A stretch of 64,000 bases of DNA from Nematocida parisii ERTm1 (taxonomy: Eukaryota > Microsporidia): assembly GCF_000250985.1 (NCBI RefSeq), contig NW_013524647.1:638482-702481 (forward strand). The letters are read 5' to 3'. Every line of letters begins with the position of its first letter. The first letter of the stretch is position 1. The translations under genes were made by a program, and so were the position numbers. Below are positions 9,351 through 18,624 of the stretch, piece after piece. The notes beneath the pieces are model-generated. The model was given only the letters and a program-made list of their open reading frames with translations, did not search any database and was not told the origin of the DNA.

Positions 9351-10430
9351 ATGAAACTTACAGAACAGTGCCCATTCTTAATACTATTACTTATTACACA
9401 TATATTACATATTAATATTACATACACAACAGCAGATAATCAAACTACTAGAACAGATTTAAACAGTCATTGTGTTATAAATAATGAACACACTCCAAAT
9501 CTTTCAACACAATCTCCATTAAGTAATACTACTTATAACACAAGCAGTAAAAATACTTCAGAATATAGTAATGTAGGCATATTATATATTACATACATAA
9601 CTAAAGAGCACCCAGCACATGAAAACTTAATCACAATAACCACTTCAGATACAAATGCCCTATCTAATATTAATATCATACCAAGGATATACAATGAGCC
9701 AGAATGTCCTACATCACAGTTATCCATTACAGCAGAGAATAATTTAGTCATACTGGATTTCAACGGCACTGTTTTTATAACCTCAGTGATGCACAACTTA
9801 TTACCCATAACACAATATATTCCATCACATACTGCACAGTATGTCATAAGTAATAATAGCCCACCATTAGATACTACACAATATATCATAAATAATAATC
9901 ATCCATCAAATTTCAACCCAAACCAAATCGTCATGGGATGGAATGCACCAGAACCCGACTTAACCCGAAATCCATTATTTTATGATCATAGCGTAATAAA
10001 TAATGATCCTAACTGCACGGCAATAAATCCATTAAATATGACACAATCACCACAAAGTAATGCACCAATCATGCGCATGCCACTACTGCCCACTCCGTAT
10101 ACGCAGTACAGCAAGTGCACGCCTAACATTATCACTAACCCAAATGGAATGCCCCCCTGCATCCCAGGCCATAATTTTATCCCCCTCCCAGGGAACAATA
10201 CGCCAAGATTTACGAGGCATAGGAGCATAAATAAAAAACAGAAAAGTAAAAATAGCAGTGAACTAAATACACAATGTGTAAAAAGTTCTGCTTATAGCCC
10301 GACTAACCCGAAACCTGTGCCAGATGAAAACCACACCACAAACACCCCACCAGACACGAGAACTACTGGAGTACCGCCAACATGGAAGAACAACAGTAAT
10401 AATACTGTCAAATGGGATTCTTTAGATTGA
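9351..10430 (+). CDS. secreted Asn/Thr/Pro-rich protein
   Basis: I do not recognise a domain. The 359-residue protein begins with a clear signal peptide (charged start, then FLILLLITHILHI, cleavage plausible near residue 28). The rest is rich in Asn, Thr, Ser and Pro with a basic patch (NKKQKSKNSS) near the end. Words such as TTQYIINNN, AQYVISNN and SHCVINN are translations of the dispersed ACTTATTACACA/TGTGTAATAAGT DNA repeat. Composition and secretion fit a spore wall, polar tube or host-exposed protein, but nothing specific supports one of these. A paired TAACCCGA element starts 1 nt after the stop. Confidence 0.7.
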   Translation: MKLTEQCPFLILLLITHILHINITYTTADNQTTRTDLNSHCVINNEHTPNLSTQSPLSNTTYNTSSKNTSEYSNVGILYITYITKEHPAHENLITITTSDTNALSNINIIPRIYNEPECPTSQLSITAENNLVILDFNGTVFITSVMHNLLPITQYIPSHTAQYVISNNSPPLDTTQYIINNNHPSNFNPNQIVMGWNAPEPDLTRNPLFYDHSVINNDPNCTAINPLNMTQSPQSNAPIMRMPLLPTPYTQYSKCTPNIITNPNGMPPCIPGHNFIPLPGNNTPRFTRHRSINKKQKSKNSSELNTQCVKSSAYSPTNPKPVPDENHTTNTPPDTRTTGVPPTWKNNSNNTVKWDSLD

Positions 10431-11099
10431 AATAACCCGATATAACCCGAAATAAATAATTTATTTATAATATTATATTACACATTGTATAATAAGTTAT
10501 AATATATGACATACTGTATAATAAGTTATAATATATGACATAATGTATAATAAGTATTTATTATGAGCAACTGTGTAATAAGTTATAATGTGTACATGAT
10601 TTATTAAAATTAAAATATCACTTATGTATTACATTATATACTACACACTGTATAATAAGTTATAATGTGTACTAAGTTATAATATATTACGCACTATGTA
10701 ATAAGTATTTATTATTACGCACTGTGTAATAAGTTATGTATCTACTAATAAGTTATAATATATTACATATTGTGTACTAAGTATTTATTATTATACACTG
10801 TATAATAAGTTATAATGTGTACTAAGTTATGTATCTACTAATATTAATTATATACTACGCATTGTATAATAAGTTATAATGTGTAATAAGTTATGTGTTT
10901 ACTAATATTAATTATATACTACGCACTATGTACTAAGTTATAATATATTACGCATTGTATAATAAGTTATAATGTGTAATAAGTTATGTATGTACTAAGT
11001 TATAATATATTACATATTGTATATAAAGTATTTATTCGGGTTATATCGGGTTATTTATTATATAAAAGGATAAATCTTCTGTTTTTTTATTCTTTATTT
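10431..11099. repeat. AT-rich spacer of dispersed repeat words and TAACCCGA pairs
   Basis: A paired TAACCCGA element at 10431-10453 and an inverted one at 11034-11056 bracket about 580 bp made almost only of GTGTAATAAGTTATAATATA variants. The second pair lies about 45 nt before the SEC13 start, in a promoter-like position. No gene was seen. Confidence 0.8.
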
Positions 11100-11894
11100 A
11101 TGAGCATAGAGACACGCACGGAGGGACTGGTTTACAGCGTACAGAGCAATAAGAAAGGAGACTTGGTCTCAGCTGGTGCAGAGGATGGAACAATCACATT
11201 ATACAAAATAGATGAAAATGGGAGTACCCCAATACAGAAACTGTCTTATAATACATCGCCAATATTCAGCACCGTATTCATTGAGGAGAGGTTAGTCGGT
11301 GCTACACACGATGGACACCTTTTAGTATGGAAACAGTCACAGTCAGAGTACGTATTTGAATCGGTCATAACCGTATTCCAAGGGTGTATTAATACGATCG
11401 TAGAGTGTAAAGGGACTGTTTTATGCGGGTGCTCAGACGGCCGTGTAAGGAAGGTTTCTTTAACAGGGGAAGTAACCTTAGAGTCACTTATACATAAGCA
11501 CGGTGTAACTAGTCTTGCCGTATACAATGACTATATAATTAGTGGTGGGATGGACTCCTCAATAAAAATACTTAATAATGAAGACCTGGCCATACTCCAT
11601 GACATAAAGGAGCATACGAAACCTGTCCGTGACTGTAAGGTGTGTGATAATGAATTTGACTCGTTCGTGTTTGCTAGTTGCTCAGATGACGGTACGCTTT
11701 GCATATTCACTGAGGAGAAGGACGAGAAGTTAAAGTTCTCTGTTGACAGGCATAAAATAGGCACCCCGTGCAGGAAACTCTCATGGACACCTTTAGGGTA
11801 CGCACTAGCAGTGGGGTACGGCAAGAGTGATGTAAAAGTGTACATCCCAGAGTCACCTAATAAATGGAAGGAGACTCCGATCGTACTGCCGTAA
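11100..11894 (+). CDS. SEC13: Sec13-like WD40 protein
   Basis: WD-repeat protein of the COPII outer coat and, in other eukaryotes, the nuclear pore Y complex. Six WD40 blades can be followed, with HDGHLLVWKQ, MDSSIKIL and SDDGTLCIF near blade ends. The last blade (SWTPLGYALAVGYGKSDVKV then NKWKETP) aligns with the Sec13 end, which reads WSxSGNxLAxSxGDNxVxLWKE then GKWE. The frame is open to 10986, but the ATG at 11100 (MSIETRTEG) gives the expected 265-residue length and follows a T-rich stretch. Six blades rather than seven also fits Sec13. The final codons PIVLP-stop are the first unit of the minisatellite that follows. Confidence 0.8.
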   Translation: MSIETRTEGLVYSVQSNKKGDLVSAGAEDGTITLYKIDENGSTPIQKLSYNTSPIFSTVFIEERLVGATHDGHLLVWKQSQSEYVFESVITVFQGCINTIVECKGTVLCGCSDGRVRKVSLTGEVTLESLIHKHGVTSLAVYNDYIISGGMDSSIKILNNEDLAILHDIKEHTKPVRDCKVCDNEFDSFVFASCSDDGTLCIFTEEKDEKLKFSVDRHKIGTPCRKLSWTPLGYALAVGYGKSDVKVYIPESPNKWKETPIVLP

Positions 11895-12325
11895 TAAGCC
11901 TTGTTATAATGCATTATAATAGGAGGGTCTGATCGTACTTGTACTACCGTAATAATGCATTAATGCCTTGTTACTCCGATCGTACTGCTGTAATAAGCCT
12001 TGTAATAATGCCTTGTTATAATGCCTTGTTGGTCCGATCGTACTTGTACTGCTGTAATAATGCCTTGTTGGTCCGATCGTACTCGTACTACCGTAATAAT
12101 GCATTAATGCCTTGTTGGTCCGATCGTACTGCTGTAATAATGCATTGTTATAATAAGGTCCGGTCGTACTCGTACTGCTGTAATAAGCCTTGTTATAATA
12201 ATAGGATCCGATCGTACTGCTGTTATAATGCATTATAATAGGATCTGATTGTACTGCCGTAATAATGCCTTGTTACTCCGATCGTACTGCCTTGTTGGTC
12301 CGGTCGTACTTGTACTGCTGTAATA
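11875..12325. repeat. minisatellite starting inside SEC13
   Basis: Imperfect tandem units share CCGATCGTACTGCYGTAATAA and a GCCTTGTTATAATGCATT portion, with an optional ACTTGT or ACTCGT insert. Unit length varies at roughly 40-50 bp. The first unit contains the last six sense codons and the stop of SEC13, so the array appears to have grown from the gene end. Confidence 0.88.
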
Positions 12326-12355
12326 AAGCTATATTGTATCTGGTGCTCTGTTTAA

Positions 12356-12424
12356 TTTCGGGTTATATCGGGTTATTTTTATATTGAACATTCAAATTTA
12401 TTCTATCCGGGTTATATCGGGTTG
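12356..12424. promoter_or_regulatory. two paired TCGGGTTA elements
   Basis: TCGGGTTATATCGGGTTAT occurs at 12358-12376 and again at about 12407-12424 (the second ending GGGTTG). Both lie upstream of the large secreted protein gene that starts at 12637. The rest of the 12326-12636 spacer is unremarkable. Confidence 0.55.
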
Positions 12425-12636
12425 TCCCAGTGGATCACACAGTCCGGCCACAGCGTACTTGAAACACTTTCTGTGTAAAACACTGTTTTATCATTAGACT
12501 AATCCACAGGATAATAAACATTTCGATGCACCAGATATAAAACCAAACACTAAACAAATTTTCAGATGCAGCCGGTGCTTGGTTCCCTGCGAAACAGTCT
12601 CAGAACAAATGTTTTAGCATAAGGTTTTATACCCGA

Positions 12637-15600
12637 ATGGAAAGGATTCTTATGATCCGAGCGAAAAGAAAAGGAATATTTATAATATTGGCATTCTACG
12701 CAACCATAGCATATACAAGTACACCAGAAAGTGCACCTCCCAGTGACATACAGGACAGTACACTCCTGCAGTATGAAGGTACAGAACAGCCACCTGCACC
12801 GTATGGAGAGAACTCAGTCGCACAGTACGACGCACATGAAAAGGAAATAATCCCGGCTTGGGCCACTGGCTCAGAGGAAGTGCACGACTCTACGCACAAT
12901 GTGTGCTTCAACGGAGTGTGTGAAGAACGCCGCCGTATGGAACAGGATGATAATACGCCAGCAGGGAATCCACACCCGCCGATCCTCAGAGAAGATGAGG
13001 ATGAGCACCAGCCACAGTCACCACCGTACCCCGTGCCTACACCCTTCGATCCTGAACGGCCCAGTAGGAATGCAGTGCCCGTGGGGTACAATCCCTACTT
13101 AAACCCGAAACTCGGGAAAATGCCCATCTCAAAGAGCGTCCTCGGGCTGATGGGGGGGACAGACGGACCTGCCACTGGATATGGAAATGGTCCTACTAAG
13201 GATGATGCCTTGGGCGTACTGTTCTCTATAGGTGATGATGACACGTACTTGCTCCTGTCGTACCTCTCAATGGACCTGCCCATGAAGAACCTTGTCTCTA
13301 ACATAACTGTCACTACGGACGAAGTGTCTGCCCAGGACAGGAGGGACTACCTCATGAGTGAGCTGGAAGGGAAGGGAAGTATTTACGGACTGGATAATGG
13401 CCTGAATATTTTATACTCTGCGCAAATGTTCTTCTACATCCCTAAGACGGCCATTTCCCTGATTATCCACGTGGGGAGGATAATTTACTCCAAGGAGACC
13501 GTGGACTTCCTGCGGCGGTTAAAGCTGAACACGGGCGTATTCACAGAAATCATTGACAGGGACGGGAAGAAAGTCTTCTACATCCCGGTGTACGGTGGGA
13601 CTATTGCACTTGCAAACCCTTCCATACCGATTGTGAGCCAGTACTTGATTACGTCAGAGGGGTACGGTATATCCCTGCTTAAAGCCAAGCGGGTGGATAT
13701 AGAAAAGGGTATCCTAGTGCTGAGCATATCTGCGTATGATGAGGGTGACATAACCCGGGTGGCTGGTACCATACAGAAGTTCACGTCCGGTGAGGTGAGT
13801 AACCCGTTCTCAGCCACTTTCGAGCAGTACGGGTTTGAAGAGGAGTCACAGGATGAGGGGGACAGTTCATACACCAGCTACTCATCCGTATCTTCATCCT
13901 CATCCAGCGTGAAGCGTAAGGGTAAGGGCAAGGGGTCTTCATCCTCACAGGAGGGAGATGGCTCATCTGACAGTTCATCTGACTCTGATACGGGCAGTCA
14001 CCCACACAGTAAGCATAAGGGCCACCATGATGAAGATGGTTCATCAAGCAGTGATTCTTCCTCTGAGTCCAAGGAGGCCGTCCGTGACACGATCGACAGC
14101 CTGCTTGAGAAAGCCAGGAAGTGGAGGGAGAAGGCCGCACTCGCCAGTGAAGATAAAAAAGGGTTCAAGAAGCACGCACTGAAACAGGCAAAGAAGGCCG
14201 AAAGGAAAGCCAAGGCAATCCAGAAGGATGCGTATAATGAAAAATTACTCAAAGCAAGGAGGGAGAGGTCGGCTGAGGCAGCAGGGTTCGCAGCAGCCAG
14301 TGAGACAGAATCTGCTTCTAGACAGGCAGCTGGTGGAGCCGTAATTGAAGGAGAGCACTCCGCATCAACTGGGTCGTCCTGGTACTCTGGCAGCATGAAG
14401 AAGAACACCGCTATAAAAGCCATCATCACCAGTAAAGAGTCAGCAAGTGCAAGTGCATCCGCATCGGCATTTGAGGAAAGTTCTCGGAAGACTGCCTCCA
14501 GCTCATTCACAAGCAGTGGTGCATCTGCCATTATATCAGCCCACCAGAGCAATGAAATGTACTACAAGGGGGTGTCCTCCTCTGAGTATGCGACTAGGGA
14601 GATAAAGCACTCTCTCATGGGGATGACCATGCAGCACGCCTTATTCAGCACACAGGGCCGGATGTACCAGAGCCAGAAGTACTCCACGTACGGTGTTAGG
14701 TCGAGCAGGTCGTCCTCGCGGTGGCTCAGAAGAAGGATCACCCGGATCAGGCGGACTCGCCGTGCAGAGAGCCGGGCAGCCAGGCAGTTCATGAAGAACG
14801 GTGCCACATCCAAGGGGGTGGCAGCTGCAGCTGCTAAGGAACAAGCAGCCCGTGCAGCTGCAATCCGTGCGAGCAGGCGGGCAGCCCAGGCCAGCCAGGC
14901 AGCTGCCTCGTACGCAGCCATGGCAAAGAGGGCCGAGGCACAGAGTAATAAGAAGATGGCCAAGTCCTACAAGAAAACTGCGAGTAAGCATAAGCAGGCG
15001 TACACCCGGCACAGAGCCAGTGCGACTAAGTACGCTGCAGCAGTCGGGCAGTTCAAGGCAGCCAAACTCGCTGAGTGTGCTAAGCAGTCGGCTATTTTCA
15101 TGCAGCAGATAAGCAATCCACAGAAGGCAGTCACCGAGCAGGAGATGCTCGACCTAAATAAGGCCGTGGCACAGATACTTACAAGTTCTCAAATACAACT
15201 GCTCAGTCATGCACTGTCAGCAGCACAAGTGCGTGTCCTGACGAGTCTCCTGACCCCACAGCAAGTACAGCAGACACTCGTGCACATCGGTGCCATGACA
15301 CCACTGCAGATGCAGGGACTACTCATCCGGCTGCAGCTTAAGGGTATCGAGATACAGAAAGGTGCCATGGCACCCCTGCCGAATATTGGCATACAGTCGG
15401 CCTTCCCACTTGGGTCACCGATGGTAGCCAACATAAGCACGCGTATCACAGGGGCCCCTGCACAAATGACATCTGCTGATCTGATTAAGTTCCTGACGAG
15501 TGGTCAGTCACTCTTCCAGGCACAGGAATCCCTCGTGTCACAGGAGCAGATTGAGTCCATGAAGATGGAGGCGATCAAGCAGTCGCAGATGATCAAGCAG

Positions 15601-16170
15601 TTAATCACGCAAGTACAGCTCAGTAAGAATGAGATTGAGACAAGAGTCCGTGAGAAGATGTTCAGCGACCGAATGAAGTCAAGCATCAGCGTGTGCAACC
15701 CCATGATGGGCATGCGAACAGGCATGGCCACAGGTGCATTTGATGGGATCTCCTCATCACCTGGGCTACAGCTGGCCGGGAATGTCTGCCTGGGGAACAA
15801 CTCATTCAGTGCGATGCGGCAGTTACTGGTCTCACCGAGCGTATCTTCGTACATCGGGATAGACCAGAACATGCTGTCCGACCTATTATACAACAGGACC
15901 CAGAACAATGATCTAATGTGCCTGCTGGCCAAGTCGTCGATGGCGAGTCCGATGTACAGCCAGATGCCGAATGACGAGCAGTCGTTAATTAATGCGCGTT
16001 TCCAGAGTACACAGAACAAGCTATACGGGATATACGGGAATTCACTGGGCCGGCTTGAGCAGGCCCTGGCATCTGCGTTTAGTCTAATCAGGAACTCATC
16101 TGTGAAGTGCAAGCAGACCCTGCAGCAGACTCCGCCTGCCTGTCAGATACAACCGCAACTAAGCGGTTAA
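12637..16170 (+). CDS. large secreted protein, candidate polar tube protein 3
   Basis: A 1177-residue secreted protein. The N-terminus has a basic start, then IFIILAFYATIAYT as signal peptide. Residues about 40-150 are Pro/acidic. A folded-looking region runs about 150-400. A Ser-rich charged segment (about 410-490, SSVSSSSSSVKRKGKGK) follows. Next come a long Ala/Lys/Arg-rich coiled-coil-like core (about 490-830) and a Gln/Met/Ser-rich C-terminus. Size, secretion and alternation of acidic and basic segments fit microsporidian PTP3, which is thought to scaffold other polar tube proteins. One mismatch: Encephalitozoon PTP3 is reported to lack Cys, whereas Cys are visible here at both ends. Its GC content is far above the spacers, suggesting strong expression. 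Confidence 0.55.
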   Translation: MERILMIRAKRKGIFIILAFYATIAYTSTPESAPPSDIQDSTLLQYEGTEQPPAPYGENSVAQYDAHEKEIIPAWATGSEEVHDSTHNVCFNGVCEERRRMEQDDNTPAGNPHPPILREDEDEHQPQSPPYPVPTPFDPERPSRNAVPVGYNPYLNPKLGKMPISKSVLGLMGGTDGPATGYGNGPTKDDALGVLFSIGDDDTYLLLSYLSMDLPMKNLVSNITVTTDEVSAQDRRDYLMSELEGKGSIYGLDNGLNILYSAQMFFYIPKTAISLIIHVGRIIYSKETVDFLRRLKLNTGVFTEIIDRDGKKVFYIPVYGGTIALANPSIPIVSQYLITSEGYGISLLKAKRVDIEKGILVLSISAYDEGDITRVAGTIQKFTSGEVSNPFSATFEQYGFEEESQDEGDSSYTSYSSVSSSSSSVKRKGKGKGSSSSQEGDGSSDSSSDSDTGSHPHSKHKGHHDEDGSSSSDSSSESKEAVRDTIDSLLEKARKWREKAALASEDKKGFKKHALKQAKKAERKAKAIQKDAYNEKLLKARRERSAEAAGFAAASETESASRQAAGGAVIEGEHSASTGSSWYSGSMKKNTAIKAIITSKESASASASASAFEESSRKTASSSFTSSGASAIISAHQSNEMYYKGVSSSEYATREIKHSLMGMTMQHALFSTQGRMYQSQKYSTYGVRSSRSSSRWLRRRITRIRRTRRAESRAARQFMKNGATSKGVAAAAAKEQAARAAAIRASRRAAQASQAAASYAAMAKRAEAQSNKKMAKSYKKTASKHKQAYTRHRASATKYAAAVGQFKAAKLAECAKQSAIFMQQISNPQKAVTEQEMLDLNKAVAQILTSSQIQLLSHALSAAQVRVLTSLLTPQQVQQTLVHIGAMTPLQMQGLLIRLQLKGIEIQKGAMAPLPNIGIQSAFPLGSPMVANISTRITGAPAQMTSADLIKFLTSGQSLFQAQESLVSQEQIESMKMEAIKQSQMIKQLITQVQLSKNEIETRVREKMFSDRMKSSISVCNPMMGMRTGMATGAFDGISSSPGLQLAGNVCLGNNSFSAMRQLLVSPSVSSYIGIDQNMLSDLLYNRTQNNDLMCLLAKSSMASPMYSQMPNDEQSLINARFQSTQNKLYGIYGNSLGRLEQALASAFSLIRNSSVKCKQTLQQTPPACQIQPQLSG

Positions 16171-16228
16171 TTTTAGTAATAAATTATCTAAATAATATGC
16201 TTTATATTTACAGAAGAAAGAAAAAGGA

Positions 16229-16302
16229 TGCTTTCACCAGGGCTCGAACCTGGGGCCTTCGGGTTATTAGTCCGATGCTCTAACCAACTGAGCTATGAAA
16301 GC
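16229..16302 (-). tRNA. tRNA-Ile (AAU)
   Basis: A 74-nt cloverleaf: acceptor GCTTTCA/TGAAAGC, D arm GCTC/GAGC with AGTTGGTTA loop, anticodon loop CTAATAA (AAU, read as inosine), T arm CCAGG/CCTGG with TTCGAGC loop, discriminator A. The last anticodon-stem pair is A31-C39, a mismatch. A T run for polymerase III termination follows on the reverse strand. No intron. Confidence 0.96.
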
Positions 16303-16438
16303 ACATTCTTTAATTACACTGTGTACAGATGGTGGTAGATGGTGGTATAAGTTAATAATAAAATATAATTAGTATTATTATGTACACAGTGTGTTGTAAA
16401 TTCTGGTGTATTTATATTCTGTTAAATTTTATTTTTTA

Positions 16439-18070
16439 ATGGCCAGGAGGATAATAACAGCAGCACTGCCGTACGTAAACAACCTGCCGCATTTAGGGAA
16501 TATAGTAGGATCACTGCTGGGTGCGGATGTGTACAACAGATATTGCAAGATGCGGGGAATATCCACTGTATTTATAACGGGGACGGATGAGTACGGGACA
16601 GCATCTGAAGTATCAGCGGATAAAGCAGGCTTATCACCGCAGGAGCTCTGTGATATAAACAGTGCCAGGCACAAGGAGGTATACGACTGGTTTCAAATAA
16701 ATTACGACATATTTGGCAGGACATCTGTGGACAGGCACAAGGAGATAACGCAGTCTGTGTTCTTAGAAATGTATAATAACGGTTATTTTATAGAGAGAGA
16801 GGAGGAGAGGTACTTCTGCAGTGGGTGCAGTATGTTCTTAGCGGACAGGTACATAAATGGCACGTGCGGTATATGTGGATCGGACAGTGCCAGGGGTGAC
16901 CAGTGCGATGGGTGCAGTGCCATACTGGCGATAGATGAGATAATCAGTCCGTACTGCAGTACGTGTAAGAGTGTCCCTGTTAAGAAGATGACCAAGCACT
17001 TGTTCTTTGAGCTTAATAAAGTGCAGGATAAGCTGAACCAGTTAATAGAAGAGCACGCTGGGAAATGGTCATCTGTAGCCAGGCAGATCTCTAATGACTG
17101 GAAGAATAAAGAACTTATCCCACGGTGCATAACACGTGACTTAAAGTACAACTGGGGCGTGCCTGTGCCACTGCCTGAGTATAAGGATAAAGTGCTTTAC
17201 GTGTGGTTTGATGCCCCGATCGGGTACATCACATTCACAGACATGCTCGGGAAGAGGGGTTGGTGGACAGAGCCAGATGTAGAATTATGCGAGTTCATGG
17301 GGAAGGATAACGTATTCTTCCACTCGGTATTCTTCCCGGGGATGCTCGTGGGGTGCAACCAGGTAAAGTACCCTAATCTTATATCTGCCACGCATTACTT
17401 GACGTACGAAGGGGACAAGTTCAGTAAGTCAATGGGCCGTGGTATATTTGGAAGTGATTTATTAGGCGACCGGATAGGGTGTGCAGGTGCATGGAGGTTC
17501 CACTTAATGAGGCGCCGGCCAGAGACGGGTGATGCAGATTTCTTATGGAGGGAGTTTAAAGAGTCGTACAATACGATACTGATCAATACGATCGGGAATC
17601 TGTGCAACCGCATCCTGTCCTACGTGAAGAAACGGCTGAATGGGACACTTACCACACCAAAATTAGACAGTAATACGGTACAGGGCGTTAACACTGCACT
17701 GAATAAGTACATTAACCACATGGATAAAGCAGAAATCCGATCGGCGATCGAGTGCATCGTAGATGTAGCAGGGATGGGTAACGTATACGTCCAGAAAGCA
17801 TTTGCAGAGAAAGTGGATAAGGCCGAGATGGGCGTACGGATTTCATCGGCTGTGAATATTCTGGTGGTAATTGGGCGGATGCTCTACCCCGTCGTACCCA
17901 AGGAGGGGGCCGAACTACTTTCGATCCTAAGGGTAGCCGATCGGAGTATCCCGGACGAGTTCACAGAAGAATTATCGGATGGGCACGAAATCGGGGATGT
18001 TCATATTTTATTCCATCCACTGACAGACGCACAGGCACAAGCAATGGAATCATTCTGTTGCAACTTATAA
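16439..18070 (+). CDS. MES1: methionyl-tRNA synthetase, cytosolic
   Basis: Class I synthetase that charges tRNA-Met. ALPYVNNLPHLGN (9-21) contains the HIGH-type signature and KFSKS (about 325-330) the KMSKS motif. The connective domain keeps its Cys-knuckle series (CSGC, CGIC, CDGC, CSTC). The C-terminal helical anticodon-binding region follows. The frame extends upstream to 16406, but the ATG at 16439 (MARRIITAALPYV) is the natural start and is preceded by ATTTTATTTTTTA. The 543 residues lack the N-terminal GST-like and C-terminal tRNA-binding extensions of other eukaryotes. A TCGGGTTA pair begins 6 nt after the stop. Confidence 0.96.
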   Translation: MARRIITAALPYVNNLPHLGNIVGSLLGADVYNRYCKMRGISTVFITGTDEYGTASEVSADKAGLSPQELCDINSARHKEVYDWFQINYDIFGRTSVDRHKEITQSVFLEMYNNGYFIEREEERYFCSGCSMFLADRYINGTCGICGSDSARGDQCDGCSAILAIDEIISPYCSTCKSVPVKKMTKHLFFELNKVQDKLNQLIEEHAGKWSSVARQISNDWKNKELIPRCITRDLKYNWGVPVPLPEYKDKVLYVWFDAPIGYITFTDMLGKRGWWTEPDVELCEFMGKDNVFFHSVFFPGMLVGCNQVKYPNLISATHYLTYEGDKFSKSMGRGIFGSDLLGDRIGCAGAWRFHLMRRRPETGDADFLWREFKESYNTILINTIGNLCNRILSYVKKRLNGTLTTPKLDSNTVQGVNTALNKYINHMDKAEIRSAIECIVDVAGMGNVYVQKAFAEKVDKAEMGVRISSAVNILVVIGRMLYPVVPKEGAELLSILRVADRSIPDEFTEELSDGHEIGDVHILFHPLTDAQAQAMESFCCNL

Positions 18071-18624
18071 TTACAATTCGGGTTATATCGGGTTATACAA
18101 ATTATATACTAATTCAACCGATTATTATCGTATGTATAACAGGTGTATAGCACAGTAAGTGTAATACTTATTACACATATACTAATAAATTATCATTACT
18201 TATTACACAATGCATATTATATATTACACATTATTACTTGTTACACTATACATAATAAATAATATACATATATTATTATATATTACACAATGTATACTAA
18301 ATAATACACAACGCATACTAAATAATATACATATACATATACTATTACGCATATAACCATATATTCTATAACTGGCTATTACTTATTACACATTATTACT
18401 TATTACACATATACTATTATATTATCATTACTTATTGTACATATACTATAACTTATTATTCTATTACACATTATTACTTATTACACAATGCATACTAAAT
18501 AATACACAATATTACTCATTACTCTATTACTTATTACACATATACTATTACTTACTATACATATGCTATTATATATTACTTATTACACATATACTATTAA
18601 GTATACACTTCTTTTTTTATTTTT
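18071..18624. repeat. AT-rich spacer dense in TTACTTATTACACA
   Basis: After a TCGGGTTA pair (18076-18097) the spacer is made of TTACTTATTACACA and ATATACTATTA words in one orientation. A 76-codon frame here is just the repeat translated. Confidence 0.8.
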
